Part shown: positions 26,779-36,923 of the stretch, one piece after another
Layout of the letters: the number at the start of each line of letters is the position of its first letter
How positions within the stretch are numbered: position 1 is the stretch's first letter
DNA from: Novosphingobium sp. 9
GTDB taxonomy: Bacteria > Pseudomonadota > Alphaproteobacteria > Sphingomonadales > Sphingomonadaceae
Direction: 5' to 3'
DNA: 64,000 nucleotides
Assembly (NCBI RefSeq): GCF_025340265.1
Contig: NZ_CP022707.1
Span: 2,790,501-2,854,500 of the forward strand
Position numbers and translations under genes: made by a program
Notes under the pieces: generated by a model
Seen by the model: the letters and a program-made list of their open reading frames with translations, nothing else
Told to the model about the DNA's origin: nothing
Databases searched by the model: none

Positions 26779-28449
26779 ATGAACGCTCTTGTCGGTCCGG
26801 CGATTGTCGCCGGCATCGCCCTTGTCCTGTTCCTGGGCATCGCCCTGCTGGTCGCCCGGCTCTATCGCCGTGCCAGCAAGGAGATCGCCTTCGTGCGCAC
26901 GGGCGTGGGCGGCGAGAAGGTGGTGATGAACGGCGGCGCGCTGGTGCTGCCGGTGTTCCACGAGACGATGCCGGTGAACATGAACACCGTGCGTCTGGCC
27001 GTGGAGCGCAAGAACGGCGATGCACTGATCACGCTGGACCGCCTGCGCATCGACGTGAAGGCCGAGTTCTACGTGCGCGTTCGCCCCGATGCGGGCGCCA
27101 TTGCCATGGCCGCGCAGACGCTGGGCCAGCGAACCATGCACCCCGAAGCGCTGAAGGAACTGGTCGAGGGCAAGTTCGTCGATGCGCTGCGCTCGGTCGC
27201 GGCGGGAATGACGATGAACCAGCTGCACGAACAGCGCGCGGATTTCGTGCAGAAGGTGCAGCAGGTGTCGTCTTCCGACCTTGCGATGAACGGTCTTGAG
27301 CTGGAATCGGTGTCGCTGACCGGCCTCGACCAGACCTCGATCGAGCACTTCAACGCCAACAATGCGTTCGATGCCGAGGGTCTGACCAAGCTGACCGAGC
27401 AGATCGAGTTGCGCCGCAAGGCCCGCAACGACATCGAGCAGGAAACCCGCGTCCAGATCGAGACCAAGAACCTCGAAGCCCAGCGCCAGTCGCTCCAGAT
27501 CGAGCGCGACAACCAGTTCGCCAAGCTGGAGCAGGAGCGCGAGGTCGAGATGCGCCGGGCCGAGCAGGCTTCGGAAGTGGCGCGCGAGCAGGCCCTGCGC
27601 AGCCGCGAGGCGGACGAGGCGCGGATCATGGCCAAGCAGATCGTCGATGCCAAGCAGATCGAGGCCGACCGCGCCGTGCAGGAAGCCCGCATCGCGCAGG
27701 CCCAGGCGATCGAGCTGGCCCGGCAGGAACAGCAGATCGCGGTGCAGAACAAGAGCCGCGAGGAAAGCCAGGCCAAGGCCCAGGCCGACGAGGCCCGCGC
27801 AAAGGCGGTCGCCGCCGAAGAACAAGTCTCGACCAGCCGCGAAACCGAAGTGGCCGAGCGCGCCAAGCGCATCGAGCTGATCGAGGCGGCCAAGGAGGCC
27901 GAGCGTCAGGCCATCGCGGTGACGGTGCAGGCCGAGGCCGAGAAGACCGCCGCCGCCAACCGCGCCGAAGCCGCGCGTCTGGAAGCGAACGGTGAGGCCG
28001 AGGCCGAGAAGCTGCGCGCCGAAGCGGCCGCGATCCGCTTCGAGGTGGAAGCCGCGGGCCAGCGGGCGATCAACGAGGCGGCGAACCTGCTCTCGTCCGA
28101 TCAGGTCTCGCTGCAGATGAAGATGGCGCTGCTGAAAGTCCTGCCCGAGATCGTGCGCGAATCGGTGCGCCCGATGGAAGCGATCGATTCGATCAAGATC
28201 GTGCAGGTCGATGGCCTCAAGACCGGCGGGGCCGCGTCGGGCGTGGCCGCGAACGACATCGGCGGCGGCTCGGGCAATCTGGCGGGCAATGCGGTGAACG
28301 CCGCGCTTGCCTACCGCGCGCAAGCCCCGCTGATCGACGGGCTGATGAAGGAGCTGGGGCTCGATGGCTCCTCGCTCGACGCGCTCGCCAAGGGCGCCGT
28401 CGCGGCAGCGGAACCGTCCGTCATGCCGCTGGCCGACGCGGCGGAATAA
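26779..28449 (+). CDS. yqiK: Flotillin-family membrane protein (YqiK-like)
   Basis: A 556-residue SPFH/flotillin protein. An N-terminal TM anchor (residues about 5-27) leads into the SPFH/band-7 domain (about 30-210, including SLTGLDQTSIEHFNANNAFD). A long, charged, Ala/Glu-rich coiled coil (about 215-440, with repeated EAARxEA-like runs) follows, and a C-terminal tail carries the flotillin oligomerisation region. Flotillins scaffold ordered membrane microdomains. The start follows 'gaaggagatt' and ATG 26779 fixes the TM at the N-terminus. It belongs functionally with YqiJ upstream, and together with TelA suggests an envelope-stress module. It ends before a terminator-like hairpin at 28470. 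Confidence 0.92.
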   Translation: MNALVGPAIVAGIALVLFLGIALLVARLYRRASKEIAFVRTGVGGEKVVMNGGALVLPVFHETMPVNMNTVRLAVERKNGDALITLDRLRIDVKAEFYVRVRPDAGAIAMAAQTLGQRTMHPEALKELVEGKFVDALRSVAAGMTMNQLHEQRADFVQKVQQVSSSDLAMNGLELESVSLTGLDQTSIEHFNANNAFDAEGLTKLTEQIELRRKARNDIEQETRVQIETKNLEAQRQSLQIERDNQFAKLEQEREVEMRRAEQASEVAREQALRSREADEARIMAKQIVDAKQIEADRAVQEARIAQAQAIELARQEQQIAVQNKSREESQAKAQADEARAKAVAAEEQVSTSRETEVAERAKRIELIEAAKEAERQAIAVTVQAEAEKTAAANRAEAARLEANGEAEAEKLRAEAAAIRFEVEAAGQRAINEAANLLSSDQVSLQMKMALLKVLPEIVRESVRPMEAIDSIKIVQVDGLKTGGAASGVAANDIGGGSGNLAGNAVNAALAYRAQAPLIDGLMKELGLDGSSLDALAKGAVAAAEPSVMPLADAAE

Positions 28450-28469
28450 GACGCCTCGACCAAAACCCG

Positions 28470-28501
28470 CCCGACCGCGCGCGCTTGCGAGCGCGGTCGG
28501 G
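28470..28501 (+). terminator. Terminator-like hairpin after the flotillin gene
   Basis: 11-bp perfect stem (arm cccgaccgcgc, 10-base loop) 20 bases after the flotillin stop, followed by 'ctctttc'. The T-tract is short, so this is a likely but not certain intrinsic terminator. Confidence 0.55.
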
Positions 28502-28734
28502 CTCTTTCACGATCGACGCACAGCGCAGTGCGACGGATCGTTCAGGGAGCCGAAAGCCGCGCGGGCGCAAGCGCGCGCCGTCCGCCTTCCAGGCATCGTG
28601 CAAGGGGCGGTTGGAAAGCATCCTTCCTTGACCAAGCCTCTTGCCTTGACAGCGGCTCTCGCCTCTGACCATGCGCCCGCCATGACACCGGCCCGCGATC
28701 TGTCTTCGCGTCTCGTCGTGAAAGGTTCGCGCGC

Positions 28735-31700
28735 ATGACCTCCCCCGTCTTCTTCGACAGCACCGGACGCCGCCGCAAGGTGGTCGGCTTCGTTGTCGGC
28801 CTGCTGCTGATCGTCGCACTGGGCTGGTCAGTGATCTTCGCCAGCACCATCGTGCAGGTGCCGGACGCCTCCGCGCTCAAGATCGGCGGCGAGCGCCAGC
28901 AGCCGCTGCCGTTCCGCACCCGCATCGCCCGTCTGCGCCACCACCTGCTGCCGGGCGGCCACAACGGCATCAAGGGCCAGCCGCTCTCGATCGCCTATTA
29001 CGTGCCGTGGGACGAGGACAGCGCCAGCTCGCTGAAGGCGCATTACGATTCCATCGACTGGATCGTCGCCGCCGATGCGCTGATCGATGCGAAGACCGGT
29101 CGCCTGACGGTCCAGCCCGACCCGCATCTGGCCGCCATCATGCGCTCCCGCCTGCACCGCCCGCAGCTGCACATGATGGTCCAGAACTTCGACGGCAAGG
29201 CCTGGGCCGGGGCGCCGATGGTCCGCCTGCTGAACAATGCCAAGGCCAGCGATGCGCTGATCGCCGATCTGGTCTCCGCCGGGCAGAAGAACAACTGGCA
29301 GGGCGTGACGCTCGATATCGAGAACCTGCCCGACAATGCCCTGCCCCGCTATGCCGCCTTCCTGGCTAAGGCCCATGCGAAGCTGCAGGCGGCGAACCTC
29401 GGCCTCTCGGTCACGGTGCCTGCCGATGCGCCCGTCTGGTATCTGAAACAGCTGGGCAAGTCGGTCGATCACGTCATGCTGATGGACTACGACCAGCACT
29501 GGCAGGGCGGCACCCCCGGCCCGATCGCCGCGCAGGACTGGTTCGAGGAAAACCTCGAAACCGCGCGCGGCGTGATCCCGGCGAACAAGCTGGTCGTCGC
29601 GCTCGGCTCCTATGGCTATGACTGGCACGACGGCACCGCCGATGCGCTGGCGATCGAGGATGCCTGGCTCGCCGCGCACGACAGCGGCGCCACCCCGCAG
29701 TTCGATCCGGCCAGCGGCAACAGCGGCTTTTCCTACGAGGATTCCGGCCACAAGCACACGATCTGGATGCTCGATGCCGCAGCGACGTGGAACCAGATGC
29801 AGGTGCTGGGCGATGTCGGCGGCATCGCGCTGTGGCGTCTGGGCAGCGAAGATCCCGGCTACTGGCAGGCGCTGAATGCCCTGCGCCACAATACCCGCCC
29901 CGACCTGTCGACCATCGCGCCCTCGCGCGGGGCCGATGTCGAGGGCAGCGGCGAAGTGCTGCGCATCGGCGCCAGCCCCACCGGCGGCCAGCGCACGATG
30001 ACCTTCTCACCGGATGGCACCGTCACCGGCGAAAGCTATCAGGTGCTGCCGACGCCCTACGTCGTCAACCGCACCGGCGGCGCCGATCCCAAGGTGCTGG
30101 CGCTGACCTTCGACGATGGCCCGGACCCGGACTGGACGCCGAAGATCCTCTCGATCCTGGAGGCCAAGCACGTCCCCGGCACGTTCTTCGTGATCGGCGA
30201 GAACGCGCTGGAACACCCCGGCCTGCTCCAGCGCGAGAACGCCGACGGCTTCGAGATCGGCAACCACAGCTACACCCACCCGAACATGGCCGAGGAATCG
30301 AACCTTGGCACCAAGCTGGAGCTGAACACCACCCAGCGCCTGATCGAGGCCTACACCGGCCGCTCGACCCGCCTGTTCCGCGCGCCCTATTTCGGAGACG
30401 CCGAGCCGACCACCGCAGACGAACTGGAACCGGCAGCGCTGGCGCAGACGCTGGGCTACACCATCGTCGGCCTGCACGTCGATCCGGACGACTGGATGCG
30501 CCCCGGCGTCGATCACATCATCAACGAGGTGATGACGCAGGTGAAGAACGTCACGCCCGACCGCAGCGAGAACGTGATCCTGCTGCACGATGGTGGCGGC
30601 GACCGTTCGCAGACGATCATCGCCCTGCCGATCATCATCGACCGCCTGAAGGCCGAGGGCTATCGCTTCGTCACCGTCTCGCAGCTGGCAGGCGTGTCGC
30701 GCGATGCGGTGATGCCGCCGGTGACGGGGGCAGACCTGGCCGCCGTGCGCGCCGACGTGGGCTTCTTCGCGGCGCTGGCTGGCATCTTCTATATCCTCAA
30801 GTGGATGTTCTTCTTCGCCATTTCGCTGGGCATCGCGCGCGCGGTGTTCCTGACCGCACTGGCGCTGATCGACCGCCGCTCGAAGGATCGCGCGCCCGAA
30901 CTACCCGCCGATCCCGACGCCCGCCCGCTCGTCTCGGTCATCATTCCGGCCTACAACGAGGAGAAGGTGATCGTTCCCTCGATCGCCCGCGTGCTCGCCA
31001 GCGACTATGCGCGGATCGAGCTGATCGTCGCCGACGACGGATCGAAGGATGCCACCAGCGAACTGGTCGCCCGCCACTATGGCGACGATCCGCGCGTGCG
31101 GCTGATGACGCTGGAAAACGGCGGCAAGGCCAGCGCGCTCAACCGCGCGCTCAAGGCCGCGTCGGGCGAGATCGTCGTCGCGCTCGATGCCGATACGCAG
31201 TTCCTGCCCGAGACCATCGGGCGGCTGGTGCGCTGGTTCGTCAACCCGCGTATCGGCGCCGTGGCGGGCAATGCGCGCGTGGGCAACCGCATCAACCTGA
31301 TCACCCGCTGGCAGGCGATCGAATACGTCACCGCGCAGAACGTCGAGCGTCGCGCGCTCGATGCGCTGGGGGCGATCACCGTGGTTCCCGGCGCGGTCGG
31401 CGCCTGGCGGCGCAGCGCGCTGGATGCCGTGGGCGGCTATCCCGAGGATACGCTGGCCGAGGATCAGGACCTGACCATCGCCATCCAGCGCGAAGGCTGG
31501 CGCGTCGCCTACGACGTGGAAGCCATCGCGCTGACCGAGGCGCCGGAAAGCTTCACCGCGCTGTCCAAGCAGCGCTATCGCTGGTCGTTCGGCACGCTGC
31601 AATGCCTGTGGAAGCACCGCGCGGTGCTGCGCAAGGGCGAGCCGCGCGGCCTTGCCTGGTTCGGCATGCCGCAGGCCTGGGTGTTCCAGATCCTGTTCGC

Positions 31701-32049
31701 CGCGATCTCTCCGGTGATCGATCTGGCGCTGCTGATCTCGATCATCGGCACCTGGGTTCGCGTCCAGCAGCACGGCTGGGCACAGACCCAGACCGACGTG
31801 CTGCGCATGGGCGTCTACTGGGTGGTGTTCGTCGCGGTGGACCTGATCGCGGGCTGGATCGCCTATCGCATGGAGCCGCAGCGCCAGCGCTTCCCCGGCC
31901 TGATGCTGATCGCCCAGCGCTTCGCCTATCGCCAGCTGATGTATTCGGTGGTGATCCGCTCGATCAGCGCGGCCCTTCGCGGACGCGTGGTGGGCTGGGG
32001 CAAGCTGGAGCGCACCGGCTCGGTCAAGGTGGCCGACGCGCCGAAGTAA
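28735..32049 (+). CDS. Trifunctional GH18-like/polysaccharide deacetylase/GT2 glycosyltransferase
   Basis: A 1,104-residue membrane protein with three catalytic modules in series. Residues about 15-40 form a TM anchor. Residues about 75-380 resemble a GH18 glycosidase (GVTLDIENLPDN; MLMDYDQHW). Residues about 450-650 form a NodB deacetylase (LTFDDGPDPDWTP with D460/D461; GNHSYTHPNM; ILLHDGGGD). After a TM pair, residues about 720-1000 form a family 2 glycosyltransferase with DDGSKD (D767/D768), DAD (D818/D820), AEDQD and QRYRW (946-950), followed by more TM segments. Together this suggests synthesis, deacetylation and trimming of an N-acetylhexosamine polymer at the inner membrane. The polymer is unknown. 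It is unlinked to other polysaccharide genes. Confidence 0.9.
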   Translation: MTSPVFFDSTGRRRKVVGFVVGLLLIVALGWSVIFASTIVQVPDASALKIGGERQQPLPFRTRIARLRHHLLPGGHNGIKGQPLSIAYYVPWDEDSASSLKAHYDSIDWIVAADALIDAKTGRLTVQPDPHLAAIMRSRLHRPQLHMMVQNFDGKAWAGAPMVRLLNNAKASDALIADLVSAGQKNNWQGVTLDIENLPDNALPRYAAFLAKAHAKLQAANLGLSVTVPADAPVWYLKQLGKSVDHVMLMDYDQHWQGGTPGPIAAQDWFEENLETARGVIPANKLVVALGSYGYDWHDGTADALAIEDAWLAAHDSGATPQFDPASGNSGFSYEDSGHKHTIWMLDAAATWNQMQVLGDVGGIALWRLGSEDPGYWQALNALRHNTRPDLSTIAPSRGADVEGSGEVLRIGASPTGGQRTMTFSPDGTVTGESYQVLPTPYVVNRTGGADPKVLALTFDDGPDPDWTPKILSILEAKHVPGTFFVIGENALEHPGLLQRENADGFEIGNHSYTHPNMAEESNLGTKLELNTTQRLIEAYTGRSTRLFRAPYFGDAEPTTADELEPAALAQTLGYTIVGLHVDPDDWMRPGVDHIINEVMTQVKNVTPDRSENVILLHDGGGDRSQTIIALPIIIDRLKAEGYRFVTVSQLAGVSRDAVMPPVTGADLAAVRADVGFFAALAGIFYILKWMFFFAISLGIARAVFLTALALIDRRSKDRAPELPADPDARPLVSVIIPAYNEEKVIVPSIARVLASDYARIELIVADDGSKDATSELVARHYGDDPRVRLMTLENGGKASALNRALKAASGEIVVALDADTQFLPETIGRLVRWFVNPRIGAVAGNARVGNRINLITRWQAIEYVTAQNVERRALDALGAITVVPGAVGAWRRSALDAVGGYPEDTLAEDQDLTIAIQREGWRVAYDVEAIALTEAPESFTALSKQRYRWSFGTLQCLWKHRAVLRKGEPRGLAWFGMPQAWVFQILFAAISPVIDLALLISIIGTWVRVQQHGWAQTQTDVLRMGVYWVVFVAVDLIAGWIAYRMEPQRQRFPGLMLIAQRFAYRQLMYSVVIRSISAALRGRVVGWGKLERTGSVKVADAPK

Positions 32050-32077
32050 GCGCAGGAAGCTTATCCTGAAACAAAAA

Positions 32078-32109
32078 AGGGGGCGCCGGTCGGAACCGGC
32101 GCCCCTTTC
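32078..32109. terminator. Bidirectional terminator between convergent genes
   Basis: Stem of at least 10 bp (arm gggcgccggt 32081-32090, matching 32095-32104, 4-base loop) flanked by an A-run on the left and T-rich sequence on the right. It serves the glycosyltransferase gene on the plus strand and the M1 peptidase on the minus strand. Confidence 0.8.
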
Positions 32110-32129
32110 CTTTGCATATGCCCGGAGGC

Positions 32130-34919
32130 TTATTTGGCCCGCAGCGCCGCTGGCCACTCCGCCCCGCGCTTGCCCATGAGCACGCCGCAGTCGTGGATGC
32201 GCTCCACCACGCGGTCGAGATCCAGCCCGCCGCGCTGGTACTGCTCGACCTTGGGGCGCAGCGCCTTCTCGATCTCGTCCGCCTTCTCGACCGAGCAGTA
32301 GCCGCCCGCATAGGAAGGCAGGCGTGCGGCGACGAAGATGCCGTTGTCCTTCACCACCATGTCGTAGTGCGCGATCAGCCAGCTGACGCCCATGTCGCGG
32401 GTCGCCGGATCGGAGATCAGGCCCGCCAGCATCGTCAGCTTGTCGGCACCGCGCAGGCGATCGTCGGAGCCGAACTTGTCCAGCACCCACTGGCCGATGT
32501 CCGCCTTGCCGCTCGCGCCCACCGAACGCAGCGCCGCCCTGCGCACCAGCGAATCCTCGCTCGCCACGCCCTTTTCGTAGAGCGCCTGCGCCGCCTGCGC
32601 ACCACCATCGGCGACATAGGCCCCGAAGCCCGCGCCGTAGAGCGACTGGTCGAGCGCCGAGGCATCGCCGCCAAGGTACGCCCCCGCCGCTTTCGCCAGC
32701 GCCGCCTGCACCGGCTTGTCCTCGGCCTCGCCCGCCAGCAGGCCGATCAGGTCCGTGCGCAGCTTCTGGCGATCCGGATCGTCCGAGGCATAGGCCCCGG
32801 CCTTCGGATCGAAGCCCAGCGCCTTCAGCCGGGGCGCATAGGTCGCATCGAGCACCGCGCGGTAAGCCGGAAGATCTGCCTCGGCGATCAGCCCGCGGGC
32901 ATGCAGCCCGGAAAGCCGCTCGCCGCCATCGACTGCCGCGCCCGAATAGGGGTTGGCCGCCATGGCCTTCATCGCCGAGACCAGCAGCGAGGGGCTGACT
33001 TCGCCCGCCTGATAGCTGGCCCACAGGCTGTCGGTCAGCGCCAGTGCCTCACCCGGCACCAGCGTGGGCGCGGTGGCGATCAGCTTCGCCCATTCGGCAT
33101 CGGGCATCGCAAAGCGATAGTACCCGGTGCCGCCCGCGTTGGGCATGATCGCGCCGCTGCCCTTGATCGTCATCGTGCCGCTCGCCTTGTCGAGCAGCTG
33201 GCACTGGCGCGCATCGCCCACGCGCACGCACAACGGAATCGTCCAGCTCTGCGCCGGAACCTGCGAGCCCAACAGCGCATAGCGCTTCTGGCTGACCTGC
33301 AGGGTGCCGCCCTTGCGCTCCAGATGGACCACCGGCACGCCCTGCTGATCGACGAAGCTCTTCATCGCATCGACCACGCGCGGATCCTTGGCGACATCGG
33401 CCAGCGAGGCGAAGAATTCGTCGGTCGTGGCATTGCCGTAGGCATGGCGCTGAAGGTGCAGACGCACGCCCTGCTGGAACTTGGCATCGCCCAGATAGGC
33501 GGCAATCATCGCCACCACCTGGCCGCCCTTGCCATATGTCACCTGATCGAAGGCGCTGTCGATCTCGCCGCTGGTGGCGATCGGCTGATGGATCGGACGC
33601 CCGGCCTTCAGCGCGTCGATGTTCATCGCCTGGAACGCCTCGTCGATGGCGCCTGCGCCGATCTTCAGATCGGGCTGCCATTCGTTGCCGATGCGATAGC
33701 CCATCCAGTTGGCGAAGCTTTCGTTCAGCCAGATGTCGTCCCACCAGGCGGGCGTCACCAGATCGCCGAACCACTGGTGCGACAGTTCATGCGCGACGAC
33801 CATGCCGAATTCCTGCTTCTGCGACGTGGACGCGCCGTGATCGAGGAACAGGAGGTCATCCGCATAGGTATCGGCGCCCGCGTTCTCCATCGCGCCGCCC
33901 ATGATCGGCGAGCCGATCTGGTCGAGCTTGGGGAACGGGAACGGCTCGCCGAAATACTTCTCCAGCAGGCCGACGATCGGCCCGGTGTTCTGCAAGGCGA
34001 AGTCCAGCTTGTCCTTGTTGGGCTGGGTGCCGAGCACGCGCACGGCCAGCGGCGTGGCGCGCTCGGGCGTCGGCGCGGCCTCGCCCTTGGCGACCGCGAA
34101 CGGACCGGTGCCGAAGGCGACGAGATAGGTCGGCAGCGGCTTGGTCGGCGCGAAGCGATGCACCACCATTTCGGCAGGCGTGGTCAGGCCATGGGCCTTG
34201 TCATACTGCGCGGCGGGCGAATTGGCATCGACCTTGAGCGGCGTCTCGCTCGCTTCCGGCGCGTTGGAATAGACCTGCTGGCCCGCCGCCGTCGTCAGCG
34301 TGACGGTGAACGGCGTCTTGAAGCCGGGCTGGTCGAAGCCGGGGAAGGCGCCGCGCGCGTCGATCGATTCGAACTGCGTCCAGGCATACCACTTGTCCGC
34401 CACCTTGACGTGGAACAGGCTGGCGCCGCCGTTGCTGAACGGCGCGTCGTAATCGAACACCAGCGTCACCCGGCCTGCGGGGATCTGCTTCGCAAAGTCC
34501 AGCCGCACAACGCCCAGTTCATCGACCTGCGTGTACTTCACCGGCACCACCGCGCCGCCGACGCGCGCCATCACGCCCGCCATCGCCAGGTCGCGCCCAT
34601 GCATATAGAGCGAAGAGAGCGGCTTTTTGAAATCGACGTCGATCTCGGTATGCCCGGAAAAGTGCGTGCGCTCGGGCTGGATCGTCAGGTCGAGCCGGTA
34701 GGCCACGGGCACCGCGACGTCGGACAGCTTGCCCTTGGGCGCATTGGCGTCGGGCACGATCGCAGGCGCCGGGTCTGCGGCAGGTGCAGGCGTATTGGGT
34801 GCAGGTGCATTCTGGGCCATGGCGGGCTGGCCGAAGGCCAGCGCGGCAGGCGCGGTGGCCAGCAGCAGCGCGGCCAGCTTCGGGCGCAGCGACGAGTGCC
34901 GGGAGAATGGGGAACGCAT
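32130..34919 (-). CDS. Secreted M1-family zinc aminopeptidase
   Basis: A 929-residue peptidase with a cleavable signal peptide (basic start, hydrophobic LAALLLATAPAALAFG, then AMAQ). An N-terminal beta-saddle domain leads to the substrate-recognition block MGGAMENAGADTY and the gluzincin zinc site HELSHQWFGD (H377, E378, H381), with the third ligand E400 in WLNESFANWMGY at the exact M1 spacing. The C-terminal helical ERAP1-like domain occupies about residues 550-920. It trims N-terminal amino acids from peptides in the periplasm. A Pro/Ala-rich linker follows the signal. It is a single gene, convergent with the GT2 fusion and divergent from the TPP-enzyme cassette. Confidence 0.94.
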   Translation of the reverse strand: MRSPFSRHSSLRPKLAALLLATAPAALAFGQPAMAQNAPAPNTPAPAADPAPAIVPDANAPKGKLSDVAVPVAYRLDLTIQPERTHFSGHTEIDVDFKKPLSSLYMHGRDLAMAGVMARVGGAVVPVKYTQVDELGVVRLDFAKQIPAGRVTLVFDYDAPFSNGGASLFHVKVADKWYAWTQFESIDARGAFPGFDQPGFKTPFTVTLTTAAGQQVYSNAPEASETPLKVDANSPAAQYDKAHGLTTPAEMVVHRFAPTKPLPTYLVAFGTGPFAVAKGEAAPTPERATPLAVRVLGTQPNKDKLDFALQNTGPIVGLLEKYFGEPFPFPKLDQIGSPIMGGAMENAGADTYADDLLFLDHGASTSQKQEFGMVVAHELSHQWFGDLVTPAWWDDIWLNESFANWMGYRIGNEWQPDLKIGAGAIDEAFQAMNIDALKAGRPIHQPIATSGEIDSAFDQVTYGKGGQVVAMIAAYLGDAKFQQGVRLHLQRHAYGNATTDEFFASLADVAKDPRVVDAMKSFVDQQGVPVVHLERKGGTLQVSQKRYALLGSQVPAQSWTIPLCVRVGDARQCQLLDKASGTMTIKGSGAIMPNAGGTGYYRFAMPDAEWAKLIATAPTLVPGEALALTDSLWASYQAGEVSPSLLVSAMKAMAANPYSGAAVDGGERLSGLHARGLIAEADLPAYRAVLDATYAPRLKALGFDPKAGAYASDDPDRQKLRTDLIGLLAGEAEDKPVQAALAKAAGAYLGGDASALDQSLYGAGFGAYVADGGAQAAQALYEKGVASEDSLVRRAALRSVGASGKADIGQWVLDKFGSDDRLRGADKLTMLAGLISDPATRDMGVSWLIAHYDMVVKDNGIFVAARLPSYAGGYCSVEKADEIEKALRPKVEQYQRGGLDLDRVVERIHDCGVLMGKRGAEWPAALRAK

Positions 34920-35235
34920 TGGGGGGACTCCCTGATTGGTGTACTGGCGCGCAGGCCAGCCATGGCGCGCACTATGATCGCGGCTCGTGCGATGTCCAGC
35001 ACCGTTCGCCGAGCGGAGAAGACGCTCGTCGAGAGACCTTCTGCCCGTCCCATCCTCTGCCCCACCATCTGTCCCGTCATCTTCCTGCGTGATGATGCGG
35101 ATAAGGCATAATTATTGGATGCTATGCCGCATCCGGGTCTAGCCTCCCCTTCGAACACCAGACCGGCGCGCCCCTGACACCAGAGGCCGGACACCTGCCG
35201 GGACACAAGGTCGCATCGCGCGGAGAAGGATCGTC
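34920..35235. promoter_or_regulatory. Divergent control region, M1 peptidase and 2-hydroxyacid cassette
   Basis: A 316-base gap between divergent genes with no gene of its own. A 7-bp inverted repeat, gatgcgg (35094-35100) and ccgcatc (35127-35133), with an AT-rich centre 'ataattattgg' lies upstream of the TPP-enzyme gene and could be an operator or promoter core. The Shine-Dalgarno 'gagaagga' precedes 35236. Confidence 0.35.
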
Positions 35236-36923
35236 ATGCCCCAAGGCTCCCTTTCGGATTCCCCCCTTTCCGATACGTCTTCGTCGGAATCCCAGTCTTC
35301 GGCGATGCTGGTGCTGCGCCAGTTGCAGGCCGAGGGGATCGACTACTTCTTCGCCAATGGCGGCACCGACTTCCCGCCGATCGCCGAAGCCTATGCCCTC
35401 GCCCGCAACGAAGGCATCGATGTGCCGCGCCCGATGGTGATCCCGCACGAGAACCTCGCCGTCGCCATGGCCCACGGCGTCTACATGACCACCGGGCGGA
35501 TGCAGGCGGTGATGCTGCACGTCAACGTCGGCTCGGCCAATGCGATCAACGCGCTGCTCGATGCCTCGCGCGACGAGACGCCGGTGCTGCTGATGGCGGG
35601 CCGCTCGCCCTATTCCGAGCGCGGCCGCAACGGCACCCGCACGCGCTACATCCACTGGGCGCAGGAGATGTTCGATCAGGCGGGCATGCTGCGCGAGGCG
35701 GTGAAGTGGGATTACGAACTTCACCTGCCCGAACAGGGCGCCGATGCCGTGGCGCGCGCCGCACAGGTGGCGCTGAGCGTGCCGCGCGGGCCGGTCTACC
35801 TCACCCTGCCCCGCGACGTGATTGCCGAGGATGCGCGCGGCCACCAGCCGGTCGCGCCGCTGGCGCCCAACCCGGCGCCGCGCCCCGATCCGCAAAGCCT
35901 CGCCACGCTGGCGCGCTGGCTGGGTGAGGCAAAGCGCCCGCTGATCGTCACCGCCGCTGCCGGACGCACCCCGAAGGCTTCGCCGCGCTCGACAGTTTCG
36001 CGCGCCGGGCGCAAGTGCCCGTCACCGCCTTCCACCCGCGCTTCCTCAACTGCGCGACGGACAATCCGTGGTTCGCAGGCTTCGATCCAGCGCCGCTCAT
36101 CGCCGAGTGCGACCTCCTGATCGCGCTCGACTGCGACGTGCCGTGGATCGACGCGGTACAGTCACCCCCCGCCAATGCGCGGGTGGTCCAGATCGGCACC
36201 GACCCGGCGCATGTCCGCTATCCGATGCGCACCCACCGCGCGGACCTGAACATCGCGGGCGAGACCGGCGTGGTCCTGCCCGCGCTCGAAGCGATCCTCG
36301 GCTTCGACAGCGGCGCGCCCCGGCAAGTACCGGGCGGGCTTCCTGCCTCGCCCGCAGCGCCCGGCGCGACGATCTCGCCCGAATACCTCAGCCGCTGCAT
36401 CGGCGAGGCGATCGATGCCGATACCATCCTCATCAACGAATATCCGCTGCGACTGGAGCACTGCCCGCGCACCAGGGCAGGCACCTACTTCGGCCTGAGC
36501 GCCGCCGGGGGCCTCGGCTGGGGTCTGCCCGCCGCGCTGGGCGCCAAGCTGGCGAACCCGGAGCGTCTCGTCGTCGCGACGCTGGGCGATGGCGCCTATA
36601 TCTTCGCCAATCCCACCGCCTGCCACTGGGCCGCCGAGGCGCATGGCCTGCCGGTGCTGACGGTGATCTTCAACAACAGCCTCTATGGCGCGGTGCGCAA
36701 TTCCACCAAGGCGATGTACCCCAAGGGCGGCGCCGCCGAGGACGCCTGGCGCATGCTCGCCGAACTCGACCCCTCACCCGCGTTCGAGACGCTGGTCGAG
36801 GCGAGCGGCGGCAAGGGCTTCCGCGTGGAAGACGCCGCCGACCTGCCCGCCGTGCTCGCCCAGGCCATCGCCACCGTGCGCGCCGGACAGCAGGCGCTGG
36901 TCAACGTGATCTGCCCCTACTGA
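35236..36923 (+). pseudogene. Thiamine-diphosphate-dependent enzyme (acetolactate synthase-like), frameshifted as read
   Basis: A TPP enzyme of the acetolactate synthase/benzoylformate decarboxylase superfamily. The N-terminal PYR domain has ANGGTDFPPIAEAY and the catalytic-Glu block VIPHENLAVAMAHG. The C-terminal PP domain has the metal/TPP motif GDGAYIFANPTACHW...IFNNSLYG. The frame breaks at CCCC 35969-35972; one added base joins both halves into about 562 residues (reading GRTPEGFAALDSFARRAQVP across the join), a normal length. The start at 35236 follows 'gagaagga'. Its stop overlaps the next gene by one base. With the 2-hydroxyacid oxidase it probably handles a 2-oxoacid; decarboxylase and ligase activities cannot be told apart here. 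Confidence 0.82.

Noticed and set aside
32112..35111. 999-codon plus-strand frame opposite the M1 peptidase.
   Set aside because: The minus strand has an intact zinc site, signal peptide and normal length; the plus frame shows no motif.
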